Assembly: GCF_014203535.1 (NCBI RefSeq)
Contig: NZ_JACHJI010000020.1
Coordinates: forward strand, 39,862 to 103,861
DNA length: 64,000 nucleotides
DNA from: Streptomyces griseomycini
GTDB taxonomy: Bacteria; Actinomycetota; Actinomycetes; Streptomycetales; Streptomycetaceae
Direction: 5' to 3'
Part shown: positions 23,697-32,157 of the stretch, piece by piece
Layout: each line of letters starts with the position of its first letter
How positions within the stretch are numbered: the first letter of the stretch is position 1
The notes under the pieces: generated by a model
What the model was told of the DNA's origin: nothing
Databases searched by the model: none
The model's input: only the letters and a program-made list of their open reading frames with translations
Translations under genes and position numbers: made by a program

Positions 23697-25367
23697 TTAC
23701 TTGAAGGAGGCCTCGGAGAAGACTTCCTGCGTCAGCGGGGAGACGTTCGGCGGGTTCACGTTCTTGGCGAAGGCGATGGCCGGCGGGGAGGAGGAGACCG
23801 GGACACCCGGGAGGTAGTCCATGATGACCTCGTTGGCCTTCTGGTAGGCCGCGACGCGCTCCTCGGCCTTGCCCATCTTCGAGCCGGCGTTCACGGCGTC
23901 GAAGACCTTCTTGTCCTTGAAGCCCCACTGCTTGTCGTACCCGGCGAACCAGGTGCCGATGAAGTTGTAGCCGTCGTTGAAGTCACCGGTCCAGCCGAGC
24001 ATGTGCAGGTCGCAGGAGCCCGCCTCGGTGGCGTCGATGTAGTCCGGGGCCCACTTCATGGCCTTCGGCGTGACGGTGATGCCGGCCTTCTCCAGGTCGG
24101 CCTTCATCAGCTCGAACAGGTCCTGCGGGGCAGGCATGTACGGGCGGGTGACCTCGGTCGGGTAGCAGAACGTGACCTTGAGCTTCTCCTCACCGGCCTT
24201 CTTGAGGAGGTTCTTGGCCGCGGCGGTGTCGAACGGGTACTTCTTGACGTTCTTGGAGTAGCCCGCGATGGTGTCCGGCATGAACTGGTCGGCGACCTTG
24301 CCGCCCTCGGGCAGCTGGGTCTTGACCAGGTTCTCCTTGTCGATCGACTGCGCGATCGCCTGGCGGACTTCCTTCTTCTTGAGGGCCTTGTTGGCCTCCT
24401 GGCTCATGCCCACGTAGAAGAGGTTGAAGACGCCACGGGTCGGGACGACGTAGCCCTCCTTCTTGAGGGTCTCGACGTCGGCCGGGGCGACGAGGTCGTA
24501 GCCGTCGATGTCACCGGCCTGGAGCGCCTGGCGGCGGCCCTCCTCGGTGTCGATGGTGCGGAAGACCAGGTTCTTGATCTTCGCCTTCTCGCCCCAGTAG
24601 TCGTCGAAGCGCTCGAGGGTGACTTCCTTGTTGCCCTTGTTCCACTTGACGATCTTGTACGGGCCGGTACCGGCGACCGTGCCGGCCTCCTGGCTGTACT
24701 TGGGGTACGTGATGGCGTCGCCCTTGGCGGAGGCGTCCTGCTTCTTGTACTCCTCGATGGCCTTCGGCGAGTGGATCGCCAGGGCGTTGAGGGAGAAGCC
24801 GCCGGGGAGGTTGGCGGAGGGCTCCTTGACCTCGATGACGGCGGTGTGCTCGTCCTTCGCGGTGCAGGACTTGTAGTTCGCCTCGGGCGTCTCCTTGTCC
24901 TCGTTCTTCGCGAAGCCGCCCATGATGGTCTGCCAGTAGTAGGAGACCGCGCTGGACTGGTAGGTGCCCGTCCAGTTGAACCAGTGGTCGTAGTTGGCGC
25001 AGACGGCCGCGGCGTTGAACGCCTCGCCGTCGTGGAACTTCACGCCCTTGCGGAGGTTGAAGGTCCAGACGGTGCCCTTGTCGTTGCTCGACCAGGTCTC
25101 GGCGAGGCCGCCGACCAGCTTGGTGCCGCCGGACTCGTGCTCGAGGAGCGCCTCGAACGCCTGGCGCGTCACGCGGAAGGTTTCGCCGTCGCTCGCGAGG
25201 GCAGGGTCCAGGGAACCCGGGTCACCTGCACCGGCGAAGACGAAGGTGTCCTTCTCGCCGCCGTCCTTGCTCTTGTTGTCCCGTTCGCTGGAGCAGCCCG
25301 TGGCGATCAGACCGACCGCCACCGCGGCCGTGATCGCCCGAGCGGCTCGGGACTTGATTATGCGCAT
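23697..25367 (-). CDS. Oligopeptide ABC importer, substrate-binding lipoprotein (OppA/DppA type)
   Basis: A 556-residue SBP family 5 protein. The signal sequence ends in the lipobox IATGC with Cys25, so it is anchored to the outer face of the membrane. The mature part has the SBP_bac_5 features GGLAETWSSNDKGTVWTFNL and LRKGVKFHDGEAFNAAAV, and FDDYWGEKAKIKN in the middle. It would capture peptides for the permease. ATG at 25367 with GGAGTGG upstream. It is the first gene of the importer operon, with a 445-bp region upstream. Confidence 0.95.
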   Translation of the reverse strand: MRIIKSRAARAITAAVAVGLIATGCSSERDNKSKDGGEKDTFVFAGAGDPGSLDPALASDGETFRVTRQAFEALLEHESGGTKLVGGLAETWSSNDKGTVWTFNLRKGVKFHDGEAFNAAAVCANYDHWFNWTGTYQSSAVSYYWQTIMGGFAKNEDKETPEANYKSCTAKDEHTAVIEVKEPSANLPGGFSLNALAIHSPKAIEEYKKQDASAKGDAITYPKYSQEAGTVAGTGPYKIVKWNKGNKEVTLERFDDYWGEKAKIKNLVFRTIDTEEGRRQALQAGDIDGYDLVAPADVETLKKEGYVVPTRGVFNLFYVGMSQEANKALKKKEVRQAIAQSIDKENLVKTQLPEGGKVADQFMPDTIAGYSKNVKKYPFDTAAAKNLLKKAGEEKLKVTFCYPTEVTRPYMPAPQDLFELMKADLEKAGITVTPKAMKWAPDYIDATEAGSCDLHMLGWTGDFNDGYNFIGTWFAGYDKQWGFKDKKVFDAVNAGSKMGKAEERVAAYQKANEVIMDYLPGVPVSSSPPAIAFAKNVNPPNVSPLTQEVFSEASFK

Positions 25368-25812
25368 ATTGGGGCCACTCCGGGTCCGCTATGTGGATGC
25401 ACCTTGACCGGCCGAACACTACAGACGTTCACAGGTGGTCAGGAACAGTCCGGATAGCGGTGATACCTACCTGAGATCTGAACAGTTGACATATGGGGCG
25501 GTTCAGGCGTCCCGCCGTCGGGAATCGCCCCGCCGGCCCCAAGAGGCGGCCCCCAGAAGGGTGTTCAGAAGGGGCCGAGCAGTGTGGAGAACGGGTGAAA
25601 CCGCAGGTGATCGGCGGTTGACGGGGTGTAGTCGAGTGTGCGTGGCCGAAAATCTGACGCGAAATCAGCGTCGGACGGCCGGTCGGGGCCGGCGGACCGC
25701 ACCGGTGCCGGTGTCCACATCGTGGACCCGGTGACGCCTCGTCAGCACGAGCGGGGCGCGGCCGGGCCGGCCGCACCGGGCCCTCGCGGGTACGGCCGCG
25801 GATACGGCCCGG
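25368..25812. other. 445-bp intergenic region upstream of the importer operon
   Basis: No gene is supported. Its right part is GC-rich and follows the SseB-like gene. Its left part is AT-richer and includes a TTGACA word on the plus strand (about 25487), a possible importer promoter on the minus strand and the sequence CATATG. Nothing repetitive or structured stands out. Confidence 0.5.
25416..25443 (-). promoter_or_regulatory. Possible promoter of the oligopeptide importer operon
   Basis: Reading leftward: CCTGAC, 16 bases, TAGTGT, about 50 bases before the binding-protein ATG. The -35 is only a partial match to TTGACA. Confidence 0.3.
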
Positions 25813-26601
25813 TCAGCGCCGGTGCGCGGGCGGGTAGCCGTAGCCCGAGGTGGGGGGTGGAACGGCGCCGTGCGCCTCGCGGTCGTAGAACGGACGGGAG
25901 TTGGCACGCAGCCACATCGCGACCGGGTCGTGCTCGTCGGACATCGCGACGGTCGACACGGGCAGTCCGTCCGGGACGGCCCCGAGGGACTGCTGCATCA
26001 TGGCGCGCACCGCGTCGACGGCCGACGGCGAGGTGTCGTACACGTCGAGGCCGATGGCGAGGTAGGGCGCGCCCAGTGCGGGCTGCACCCAGGCGCGGCG
26101 CAGCGCGCGGACGGCCGGGGTGCGGTGGGCGTTCTGCGCGAGCAGGGCGTAGAACTGCGGGATCTCGATGCCGGGCTCGGACAGTCTGAGCGGCCCGGCG
26201 GGCTGGCGGTCCAGGCCGGTGGCGATGCGGCGCAGGTCCAGCCAGGGGATGCCCACTCCGCCGCCCGGGGCGTGCGGATTGAGCCAGAGCCCGTAGTGGT
26301 CGGGATAGAGCGCGCGGGCCACGTCGAGCCCGTCGACCACCTCGTACGACCGGTTCCAGCCACTGGCCGACAGCTCCTGGGCGGAGGTGACGCAGGGCGC
26401 GTAGCCGAAGCCGTCCACCTCCATGTTCCCGTACTGGGCGTCCGGGGAGCCGGCCTGGCCGTGCCACAGCAGCATCCAGACCTGACCGGTGGAGGGGGTC
26501 GCGAGCGCCCGCAGCAACGCCTCGTAGGCGTCGTAACGCCCGGGCGTCACCTGGCGCAGCATGTGCTCGACCTGCCCGGCCGCCGCGGTGCCAGCGCTCA
26601 C
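25813..26601 (-). CDS. SseB-like protein (enhanced serine sensitivity family), paralogue 1
   Basis: A 262-residue soluble protein. The C-terminal block VSTVAMSDEHDPVAMWLRANSRPFYDRE matches the SseB C-terminal domain and closely parallels the neighbouring gene. The N-terminal half has YEALLRALATPSTGQVWMLLW and a central GIPWLDLRR strand. SseB was named for a serine-sensitivity effect in E. coli; its molecular role is unknown. GTG at 26601 is preceded by GGAGGGG, which decides against the longer frame. The Pro/Tyr-rich end (SGYGYPPAHRR) is unusual. It lies near glycine/serine catabolic genes. Confidence 0.75.
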   Translation of the reverse strand: MSAGTAAAGQVEHMLRQVTPGRYDAYEALLRALATPSTGQVWMLLWHGQAGSPDAQYGNMEVDGFGYAPCVTSAQELSASGWNRSYEVVDGLDVARALYPDHYGLWLNPHAPGGGVGIPWLDLRRIATGLDRQPAGPLRLSEPGIEIPQFYALLAQNAHRTPAVRALRRAWVQPALGAPYLAIGLDVYDTSPSAVDAVRAMMQQSLGAVPDGLPVSTVAMSDEHDPVAMWLRANSRPFYDREAHGAVPPPTSGYGYPPAHRR

Positions 26602-27045
26602 TTTGTATCGCCCCTCCGTACAACACCAGCCGGCCAATGAACCTAGCTTAAGCCGCCCACCGCCCGGCGACCGCTGCCCGTGCGGCACGCGGATCGGCCG
26701 ACCATACCGCCGGACGGCCCGGTCGGACCGGGCGACCGGCCGACACCGACGGCACGGGCGCCGGCCGCCGGGCGGGACCCGGCAGGTGGCCGGGCGGCCT
26801 CCGGCAGGGCCTGGCGGACGATCCGGTGCACGACCCGGCGACCGGGCGTGCGGCGGGGAGAACGGATCGCACCGTGCCGACGGACGGGCGATCGGGGCCG
26901 ACCCCCGAGCGGAGGGAATCCCGCACCGGCGGACGAGGCGGCGCGGGCTCGGCCGCCGGGGTGGTGGGCGCGTGGTCGGGCGGGCGGTTCCCGGGTCCGC
27001 CCGGCCGGGCTGTCGGGGCGGGCGGGGAGACGGTGCCGGGCGGGG
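26602..27045. other. 444-bp intergenic region between the two SseB-like genes
   Basis: Very GC-rich (many CCGG/GGCC words, strings such as GACCGGGCGACCGGCC) with open frames on both strands, but without ribosome-binding sites or protein-like composition. I see no promoter, terminator or repeat that I would defend. Its length suggests that the downstream SseB-like gene has its own promoter here. Confidence 0.45.
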
Positions 27046-27825
27046 CTACGGGGTGCGCTGGTAGAAGGGGCGGATCCGGTCGCGCATCCAGTCGCCCACC
27101 GGGTCCTGCGCCACGTCCAGCAGGACCAGGTTGACCGGCCACTTCACCGCCGTCCGGCCCAGCGCACGGCCGAGGGCGTCCATCGGCAGGGCCCGCAGGT
27201 CCCCCTCCCACCGGGACAGCTCCACGCCGACGAACAGCACCGGGTCGGCCGTCTCGATCGCGGCGAGGCAGCGGCGGGCGGTGGCCACCACTCCCGTGGT
27301 CTCGAACTCCGCCGAGGCCGCGCTGAGGAAGTCCACCGGGTCGTCCTGCCAGTCGGGCTCGAACAGCCGGACCCGGCCGCCGCCCGCCGGACCGTCCAAC
27401 GGGGTGCGTCCGGCCCGGCACAGCTCGGCCACGGCGGGCGGCGGCAGCGGGATGCCGACCACGCCACCGGGGTTCACCGCGATCCCGGCCTGCGGAGGCA
27501 GACCGCGCGCGAACTCCACGGCCGGCGCGATCGTGTACGACATGTGGGAGCCGACGACCTGGCGGAACTGCTCCTCGGAGCTGAACACCGGGACGTACGC
27601 CTGACCGTCGAGCTCCATCGTGGGCAGGTCGAGCGGGCCGCTGTCCGGGCCGCCGCCGTTGGGCAGGGGGACCCAGACGAAACTGCGGCCCAGCACCTCG
27701 ACGATCCGGCCGCCCGCCGAGGGGACGCCGAGGGAGGCGGAGAGCACCTCCTCCAGCTCGTTGCCCGGCCATCCGCCGTGCGGGTGGGGGTGTGCCTGCG
27801 CCGGGAGATCCGCCGGGAAGTCCAT
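27046..27825 (-). CDS. SseB-like protein (enhanced serine sensitivity family), paralogue 2
   Basis: A 259-residue protein with both SseB domains. The N-terminal part has RSFVWVPLPN, ELDGQAYVPVFSSEEQF and the turn GLPPQAGIAVNPGG. The C-terminal domain is NLVLLDVAQDPVGDWMRDRIRPFYQR. It is the better match to the family of the two neighbours. The same-strand kinase-like gene is about 100 bases upstream. ATG at 27825 follows CAGGCGGTAGGCAG, a weak site. Proximity to the glycine cleavage and serine dehydratase genes fits a role around serine, but this is an inference. Confidence 0.8.
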   Translation of the reverse strand: MDFPADLPAQAHPHPHGGWPGNELEEVLSASLGVPSAGGRIVEVLGRSFVWVPLPNGGGPDSGPLDLPTMELDGQAYVPVFSSEEQFRQVVGSHMSYTIAPAVEFARGLPPQAGIAVNPGGVVGIPLPPPAVAELCRAGRTPLDGPAGGGRVRLFEPDWQDDPVDFLSAASAEFETTGVVATARRCLAAIETADPVLFVGVELSRWEGDLRALPMDALGRALGRTAVKWPVNLVLLDVAQDPVGDWMRDRIRPFYQRTP

Positions 27826-27927
27826 CTGCCTACCGCCTGCCTGGAACCACTGCTGTGGCTCAAAAGGCTAACCGCTGCCGCGCCGCGGCCGGTCAGCCGG
27901 CCGCGATCGGTCCGTGCGGCCGGCCGG

Positions 27928-28596
27928 TCAGCCCGTGAAGCCGATGCGGCGCAGCGCGTTCGCCGCGTCCCGGTCGATCAGGACCGCCGAGCCGCAGCCG
28001 GCCGGCGGCTCGCCCCGCTCCACCGCCCGCAGCAGCCGGTCGCTCGCCGCGCGGTGCCGCAGGAACGCGTACCGGGAGACGCCCCGGCCCCGCTCGCGCT
28101 GGCCGGCCAGGGCCTGCTGCGGGGTGACGTCCAGGAGCAGCAGGTGCAGGCGGGCGCCCCGGCGCCGGGCCTCGCGGGCCAGCCAGCGGCGCACCCACGC
28201 CTGCGTGCCGCAGTCGTGCACGACGACTCCCCCGCCCGCGCGCAGGGCCCTGCGCAGCCCGGCGTAGTGGGCGAGGCGGACCAGCGGGCGGTAGACGGCG
28301 TACGGCAGGAGGCGCGGCACGCGGTGGTCCCAGCGGTCGCGGGTGTCCTGGGAGTCGACGCGGGTGCCGCGCACCGTGCGCCGCATCAGGGTGGACTTGC
28401 CGCTGCCGGGCAGTCCGGTGACCACGACGAGGTCGCGGGGTCCGAAGAGCAGGGCGTGCGGGCTGCCGCCGGCGCGCCCGCGCAGGTCCCGGACGACCGG
28501 CGCCGGCAGTGCGCCGCGGGCCTTCCGGACCGGAACGGCCGACTGCTCGGACAGCGCGACGCCCGTGGTGGCGGCGCACGCCGTGGTCCTGTTCAC
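27928..28596 (-). CDS. P-loop ATP-binding protein, kinase-like
   Basis: A 222-residue protein with a clear Walker A, GLPGSGKSTLMRR, preceded by a strand (DLVVVTGLP). A later strand/loop (LLLLDVTPQQALAGQRERGR) resembles small-molecule kinases of the AAA_33 type; the C-terminal helix region carries conserved arginines. The substrate is unknown. GTG at 28596 follows GGGGAGG; longer frames run into the gcvT leader on the other strand. It is divergent from the glycine riboswitch. Confidence 0.78.
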   Translation of the reverse strand: MNRTTACAATTGVALSEQSAVPVRKARGALPAPVVRDLRGRAGGSPHALLFGPRDLVVVTGLPGSGKSTLMRRTVRGTRVDSQDTRDRWDHRVPRLLPYAVYRPLVRLAHYAGLRRALRAGGGVVVHDCGTQAWVRRWLAREARRRGARLHLLLLDVTPQQALAGQRERGRGVSRYAFLRHRAASDRLLRAVERGEPPAGCGSAVLIDRDAANALRRIGFTG

Positions 28597-28824
28597 CGTG
28601 ATCGTCCTCCCCTGGGGCCAGGTACGGAGTCCCATCCCCACCGAGTGTAAAGAGAAGGTAATACCGAATGCCTCTCGTTTCCGTCCGTTTCCTGAAACAG
28701 GCCTGTCACAGCTCGCCGTGACCGCCCGCGCACTCTGTGCGTACCCAGTGAAGGGTCCCCCTGCCGCGCCCCGAAGATGCGTGCAATGATGGGCGCGCCA
28801 ACTGCATACCGGCCGTTTGAATCC

Positions 28825-29046
28825 GCGCGGGAGAGTCCCCTGCACCATGTGTCGCCGGGGCGCCGAAGGAGCAAGTCCCTCCCTTGAATCTCTCAGGCCC
28901 CGTTACCGCGCGGGCGAGGCACATCTGAAAAGCGGGCCGCTGTGACAGTGCTCCGGCGGCTCCACCCAAGGTGCAAGCCGTGATCCCTCCCCTGCGTGGA
29001 CGGTCATGGCGAACCTCTCAGGTTCCGATGACAGATGGGGAGGAAC
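28825..29046 (+). promoter_or_regulatory. Glycine riboswitch (tandem aptamers) upstream of gcvT
   Basis: The first aptamer shows GCGGGAGAG at 28827, GCCGAAGGAGCAA at about 28862 and ATCTCTCAGGC at about 28888. The second ends with GAACCTCTCAGG at 29011-29022, then GATGACAGATGGGGAGG at 29028-29044. These are the conserved glycine-aptamer words. The second aptamer's 5' half is less canonical. CCTCCCC (28985-28992 region) can pair with GGGGAGG at its end. Glycine binding normally raises expression of the glycine cleavage genes, which fits gcvT starting 35 bases later. Confidence 0.85.
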
Positions 29047-29080
29047 GTTCCTCGCCTGTCCTGCCTTGGGAGACCGACCG

Positions 29081-30199
29081 ATGAGCAGTACCGAACTCCG
29101 CCGGACCGCGCTCGATGCGCTGCATCGTTCGCTCGGCGCGACGATGACCGACTTCGCCGGCTGGGACATGCCCCTGCGCTACGGCTCCGAGCGCGACGAG
29201 CACAACGCCGTGCGCACCAAGGCCGGCCTCTTCGACCTCTCGCACATGGGCGAGATCACGGTCACCGGCCCGCAGGCCGCCGCACTCCTCGACCACGCCC
29301 TGGTCGGCAACATCGGGGGCGTCAAGCCCGGCCGCGCCCGCTACACCATGATCTGCCGCGAGGACGGCGGCATCCTGGACGACCTGATCGTCTACCGGCT
29401 CGGCGAGACCGAGTACATGGTGGTCGCCAACGCCTCCAACGCGCAGGTGGTGCTGGACGCCCTCGTGGAGCGCTCGGCCGGCTTCGACGCCGAGGTGCGC
29501 GACGACCGCGACGCCTACGCGCTGCTCGCCGTGCAGGGTCCCGAGTCCCCCGCGATCCTGAAGAGCCTGACCGACGCCGACCTGGACGGCCTGAAGTACT
29601 ACGCCGGCCTGCCCGGCACCGTCGCCGGCGTCCCCGCGCTCATCGCCCGCACCGGTTACACCGGCGAGGACGGCTTCGAGCTGTTCGTGAAGCCGGAGCA
29701 CGCGGTGGAGCTGTGGCAGGCGCTGACCAAGGCCGGCGAGGGCGCGGGCCTGGTCCCGTGCGGGCTGTCCTGCCGGGACACGCTGCGCCTGGAGGCGGGC
29801 ATGCCGCTGTACGGCAACGAGCTGAGCACCTCCCTGACGCCCTTCGACGCCGGTCTGGGCCGGGTGGTGAAGTTCGAGAAGGAGGGCGACTTCGTGGGCC
29901 GCGCCGCCCTGGCCGAGGCCGCCGCGCGCGCCGAGCAGAACCCGCCGCGCGTCCTGGTCGGCCTGGTCGCCGAGGGCCGCCGCGTCCCGCGCGCCGGGTA
30001 CGCGGTCGTCGCCGGCGGCGAGGTGGTCGGCGAGGTCACCTCCGGCGCTCCCTCCCCGACCCTGGGCAGGCCGATCGCCATGGCCTACGTCGACCCGGCG
30101 TACGCGGCGCCCGGCACCGAGGGCGTCGGCGTGGACATCCGCGGCAGCCACGAGCCGTACGAGGTCGTGGCGCTGCCGTTCTACAAGCGGCAGAAGTGA
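29081..30199 (+). CDS. gcvT: Glycine cleavage system T protein (aminomethyltransferase)
   Basis: T protein moves the methylene of the lipoyl-bound intermediate to tetrahydrofolate and releases ammonia. The 372-residue protein begins MSSTELRRTALDALHRSLGA. It shows the folate-domain features FAGWDMPLRYGS, LFDLSHMGEI and YTGEDGFELFV, and the C-terminal barrel (VGEVTSGAPSPTLGRPIAMAYV). ATG at 29081 has TTGGGAGA upstream. An in-frame ATG at 29006 lies inside the riboswitch and is rejected. It is the first gene of the gcvT-gcvH-glyA-sdaA run. Confidence 0.96.
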   Translation: MSSTELRRTALDALHRSLGATMTDFAGWDMPLRYGSERDEHNAVRTKAGLFDLSHMGEITVTGPQAAALLDHALVGNIGGVKPGRARYTMICREDGGILDDLIVYRLGETEYMVVANASNAQVVLDALVERSAGFDAEVRDDRDAYALLAVQGPESPAILKSLTDADLDGLKYYAGLPGTVAGVPALIARTGYTGEDGFELFVKPEHAVELWQALTKAGEGAGLVPCGLSCRDTLRLEAGMPLYGNELSTSLTPFDAGLGRVVKFEKEGDFVGRAALAEAAARAEQNPPRVLVGLVAEGRRVPRAGYAVVAGGEVVGEVTSGAPSPTLGRPIAMAYVDPAYAAPGTEGVGVDIRGSHEPYEVVALPFYKRQK

Positions 30200-30328
30200 C
30201 ACCGGCGTAGCGTCTCTTCCCCGGGCAGCCCTCCACGTGTGCGGCCGGGTACGCCGTACCTGCCCACACGCGGTCCCCGCGGTCCCCTCAGTCATCAGCA
30301 GTCCCCCGTGTACAGGAGAATTCAGGCC

Positions 30329-30706
30329 ATGAGCAACCCCCAGCAGCTGCGTTACAGCAAGGAGCACGAGTGGCTGTCGGCCGCCGAGGACGGCGTGTCG
30401 ACGATCGGCATCACGGAGCACGCGGCCAACGCGCTCGGCGACGTCGTCTTCGTCCAGCTCCCCGCCGTCGGTGACAGCGTGACCGCGGGCGAGACCTGCG
30501 GCGAGCTGGAGTCGACCAAGTCGGTCAGCGACCTGTACTGCCCGGTCTCCGGCGAGGTCACCGAGGTCAACGAGGACGTGGTGAACGACCCGTCGCTGGT
30601 GAACTCGGCCCCCTTCGAGGGCGGCTGGCTGTTCAAGGTGCGCGTCACCGACGAGCCGGCCGACCTGCTGACCGCCGCCGAGTACGACGCCCACATCGCC
30701 GGCTGA
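30329..30706 (+). CDS. gcvH: Glycine cleavage system H protein
   Basis: A 125-residue lipoyl carrier protein. The lipoylation lysine is K64 in ELESTKSVSD, within a biotinyl/lipoyl fold starting at YSKEHEWL. It shuttles the aminomethyl group between P, T and L proteins. ATG at 30329 follows CAGGAG. It lies 130 bases after gcvT, so a separate promoter is possible. No gcvP is in the window. Confidence 0.97.
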   Translation: MSNPQQLRYSKEHEWLSAAEDGVSTIGITEHAANALGDVVFVQLPAVGDSVTAGETCGELESTKSVSDLYCPVSGEVTEVNEDVVNDPSLVNSAPFEGGWLFKVRVTDEPADLLTAAEYDAHIAG

Positions 30707-30720
30707 GGAGCCGTAGCCGC

Positions 30721-31980
30721 ATGTCGCTTCTGAACACGCCCCTGCACGAGCTCGACCCGGCCGTCGCCGCGGCGGTCGACGCCGAGCTGCACCGCCAGCA
30801 GTCCACCCTCGAGATGATCGCCTCGGAGAACTTCGCCCCGGTCGCGGTCATGGAGGCCCAGGGCTCGGTCCTCACCAACAAGTACGCCGAGGGTTACCCC
30901 GGCCGCCGCTACTACGGCGGCTGCGAGCACGTCGACGTGATCGAGCAGATCGCCATCGACCGCGTCAAGGAGCTCTTCGGCGCCGAGCACGCCAACGTGC
31001 AGCCGCACTCGGGCGCGCAGGCCAACGCCGCCGCGATGTTCGCGCTGCTCAAGCCCGGTGACACGATCATGGGTCTGAACCTCGCGCACGGCGGGCACCT
31101 GACCCACGGCATGAAGATCAACTTCTCCGGCAAGCTCTACGACGTGGTCGCGTACCACGTGGACGACACCGGTGTCGTCGACATGGCCGAGGTCGAGCGC
31201 CTGGCCAAGGAGCACAAGCCGAAGCTGATCGTCGCCGGCTGGTCGGCGTACCCGCGTCAGCTGGACTTCGCCGCGTTCCGCCGGATCGCGGACGAGGTTG
31301 GCGCGTACCTCATGGTCGACATGGCGCACTTCGCCGGTCTGGTCGCGGCGGGCCTGCACCCGAACCCGGTGCCGCACGCCCACGTCGTGACGACCACGAC
31401 CCACAAGACCCTCGGCGGCCCCCGCGGCGGGGTGATCCTCTCCACGGCCGAACTGGCCAAGAAGATCAACTCCGCGGTGTTCCCGGGCCAGCAGGGCGGT
31501 CCGCTGGAGCACGTGGTCGCGGCCAAGGCGGTCGCCTTCAAGGTCGCCGCGAGCGAGGACTTCAAGGAGCGGCAGCGCCGCACCCTGGAGGGCGCCCGCA
31601 TCCTGGCCGAGCGCCTGGTCAAGGACGACGTCAGGGCCGTGGGCGTGGACGTGCTGTCCGGCGGCACGGACGTGCACCTGGTCCTGGTCGACCTGCGGAA
31701 CTCGGAGCTGGACGGCCAGCAGGCCGAGGACCGGCTCCACGAGGTCGGCATCACCGTCAACCGCAACGCGATCCCGAACGACCCGCGTCCGCCGATGGTC
31801 ACCTCGGGCCTGCGCATCGGTACGCCCGCCCTGGCCACCCGCGGCTTCACGGCCGAGGACTTCGCCGAGGTCGCGGACGTGATCGCCGAGGCGCTGAAGC
31901 CGTCCTACGACGCCGAGGCGCTCCGGGCGCGGGTCACGGCTCTCGCCGAGAAGCACCCGCTGTACCCCGGTCTGCAGTAA
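30721..31980 (+). CDS. glyA: Serine hydroxymethyltransferase
   Basis: GlyA interconverts glycine plus methylene-tetrahydrofolate with serine. The 419-residue protein has the PLP lysine K229 in TTTTHKTLGGPRGG and typical regions GSVLTNKYAEGYPGRRYYGG and MVDMAHFAGLVA. It begins 15 bases after gcvH with GAGGAG before the ATG, so it is co-transcribed. With GcvT and GcvH upstream and the serine dehydratase downstream, it completes a glycine-serine-pyruvate route. Streptomycetes usually hold a second glyA elsewhere. Confidence 0.97.
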   Translation: MSLLNTPLHELDPAVAAAVDAELHRQQSTLEMIASENFAPVAVMEAQGSVLTNKYAEGYPGRRYYGGCEHVDVIEQIAIDRVKELFGAEHANVQPHSGAQANAAAMFALLKPGDTIMGLNLAHGGHLTHGMKINFSGKLYDVVAYHVDDTGVVDMAEVERLAKEHKPKLIVAGWSAYPRQLDFAAFRRIADEVGAYLMVDMAHFAGLVAAGLHPNPVPHAHVVTTTTHKTLGGPRGGVILSTAELAKKINSAVFPGQQGGPLEHVVAAKAVAFKVAASEDFKERQRRTLEGARILAERLVKDDVRAVGVDVLSGGTDVHLVLVDLRNSELDGQQAEDRLHEVGITVNRNAIPNDPRPPMVTSGLRIGTPALATRGFTAEDFAEVADVIAEALKPSYDAEALRARVTALAEKHPLYPGLQ

Positions 31981-32157
31981 TTTCGTACGCTTTTATTCGT
32001 ACGGACGTCCGGGGCATCGCGCACACTGGGTCGGTGAGCGCGGTGCCCCGCACCATGACCCCCGCACGTGACACCCCCTCCCGAACCTCCGACCCGCTCG
32101 TGATCCGCCCCCTCCCCGGTGGACAGCGCCGTCCGCCGAACCCCTAGGAGTCCTCCC

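Noticed and set aside
29006..29080. Upstream in-frame ATG that would lengthen gcvT by 25 residues
   Set aside because: It lies inside the glycine riboswitch and lacks a ribosome-binding site, while ATG 29081 has one and matches the family N terminus.
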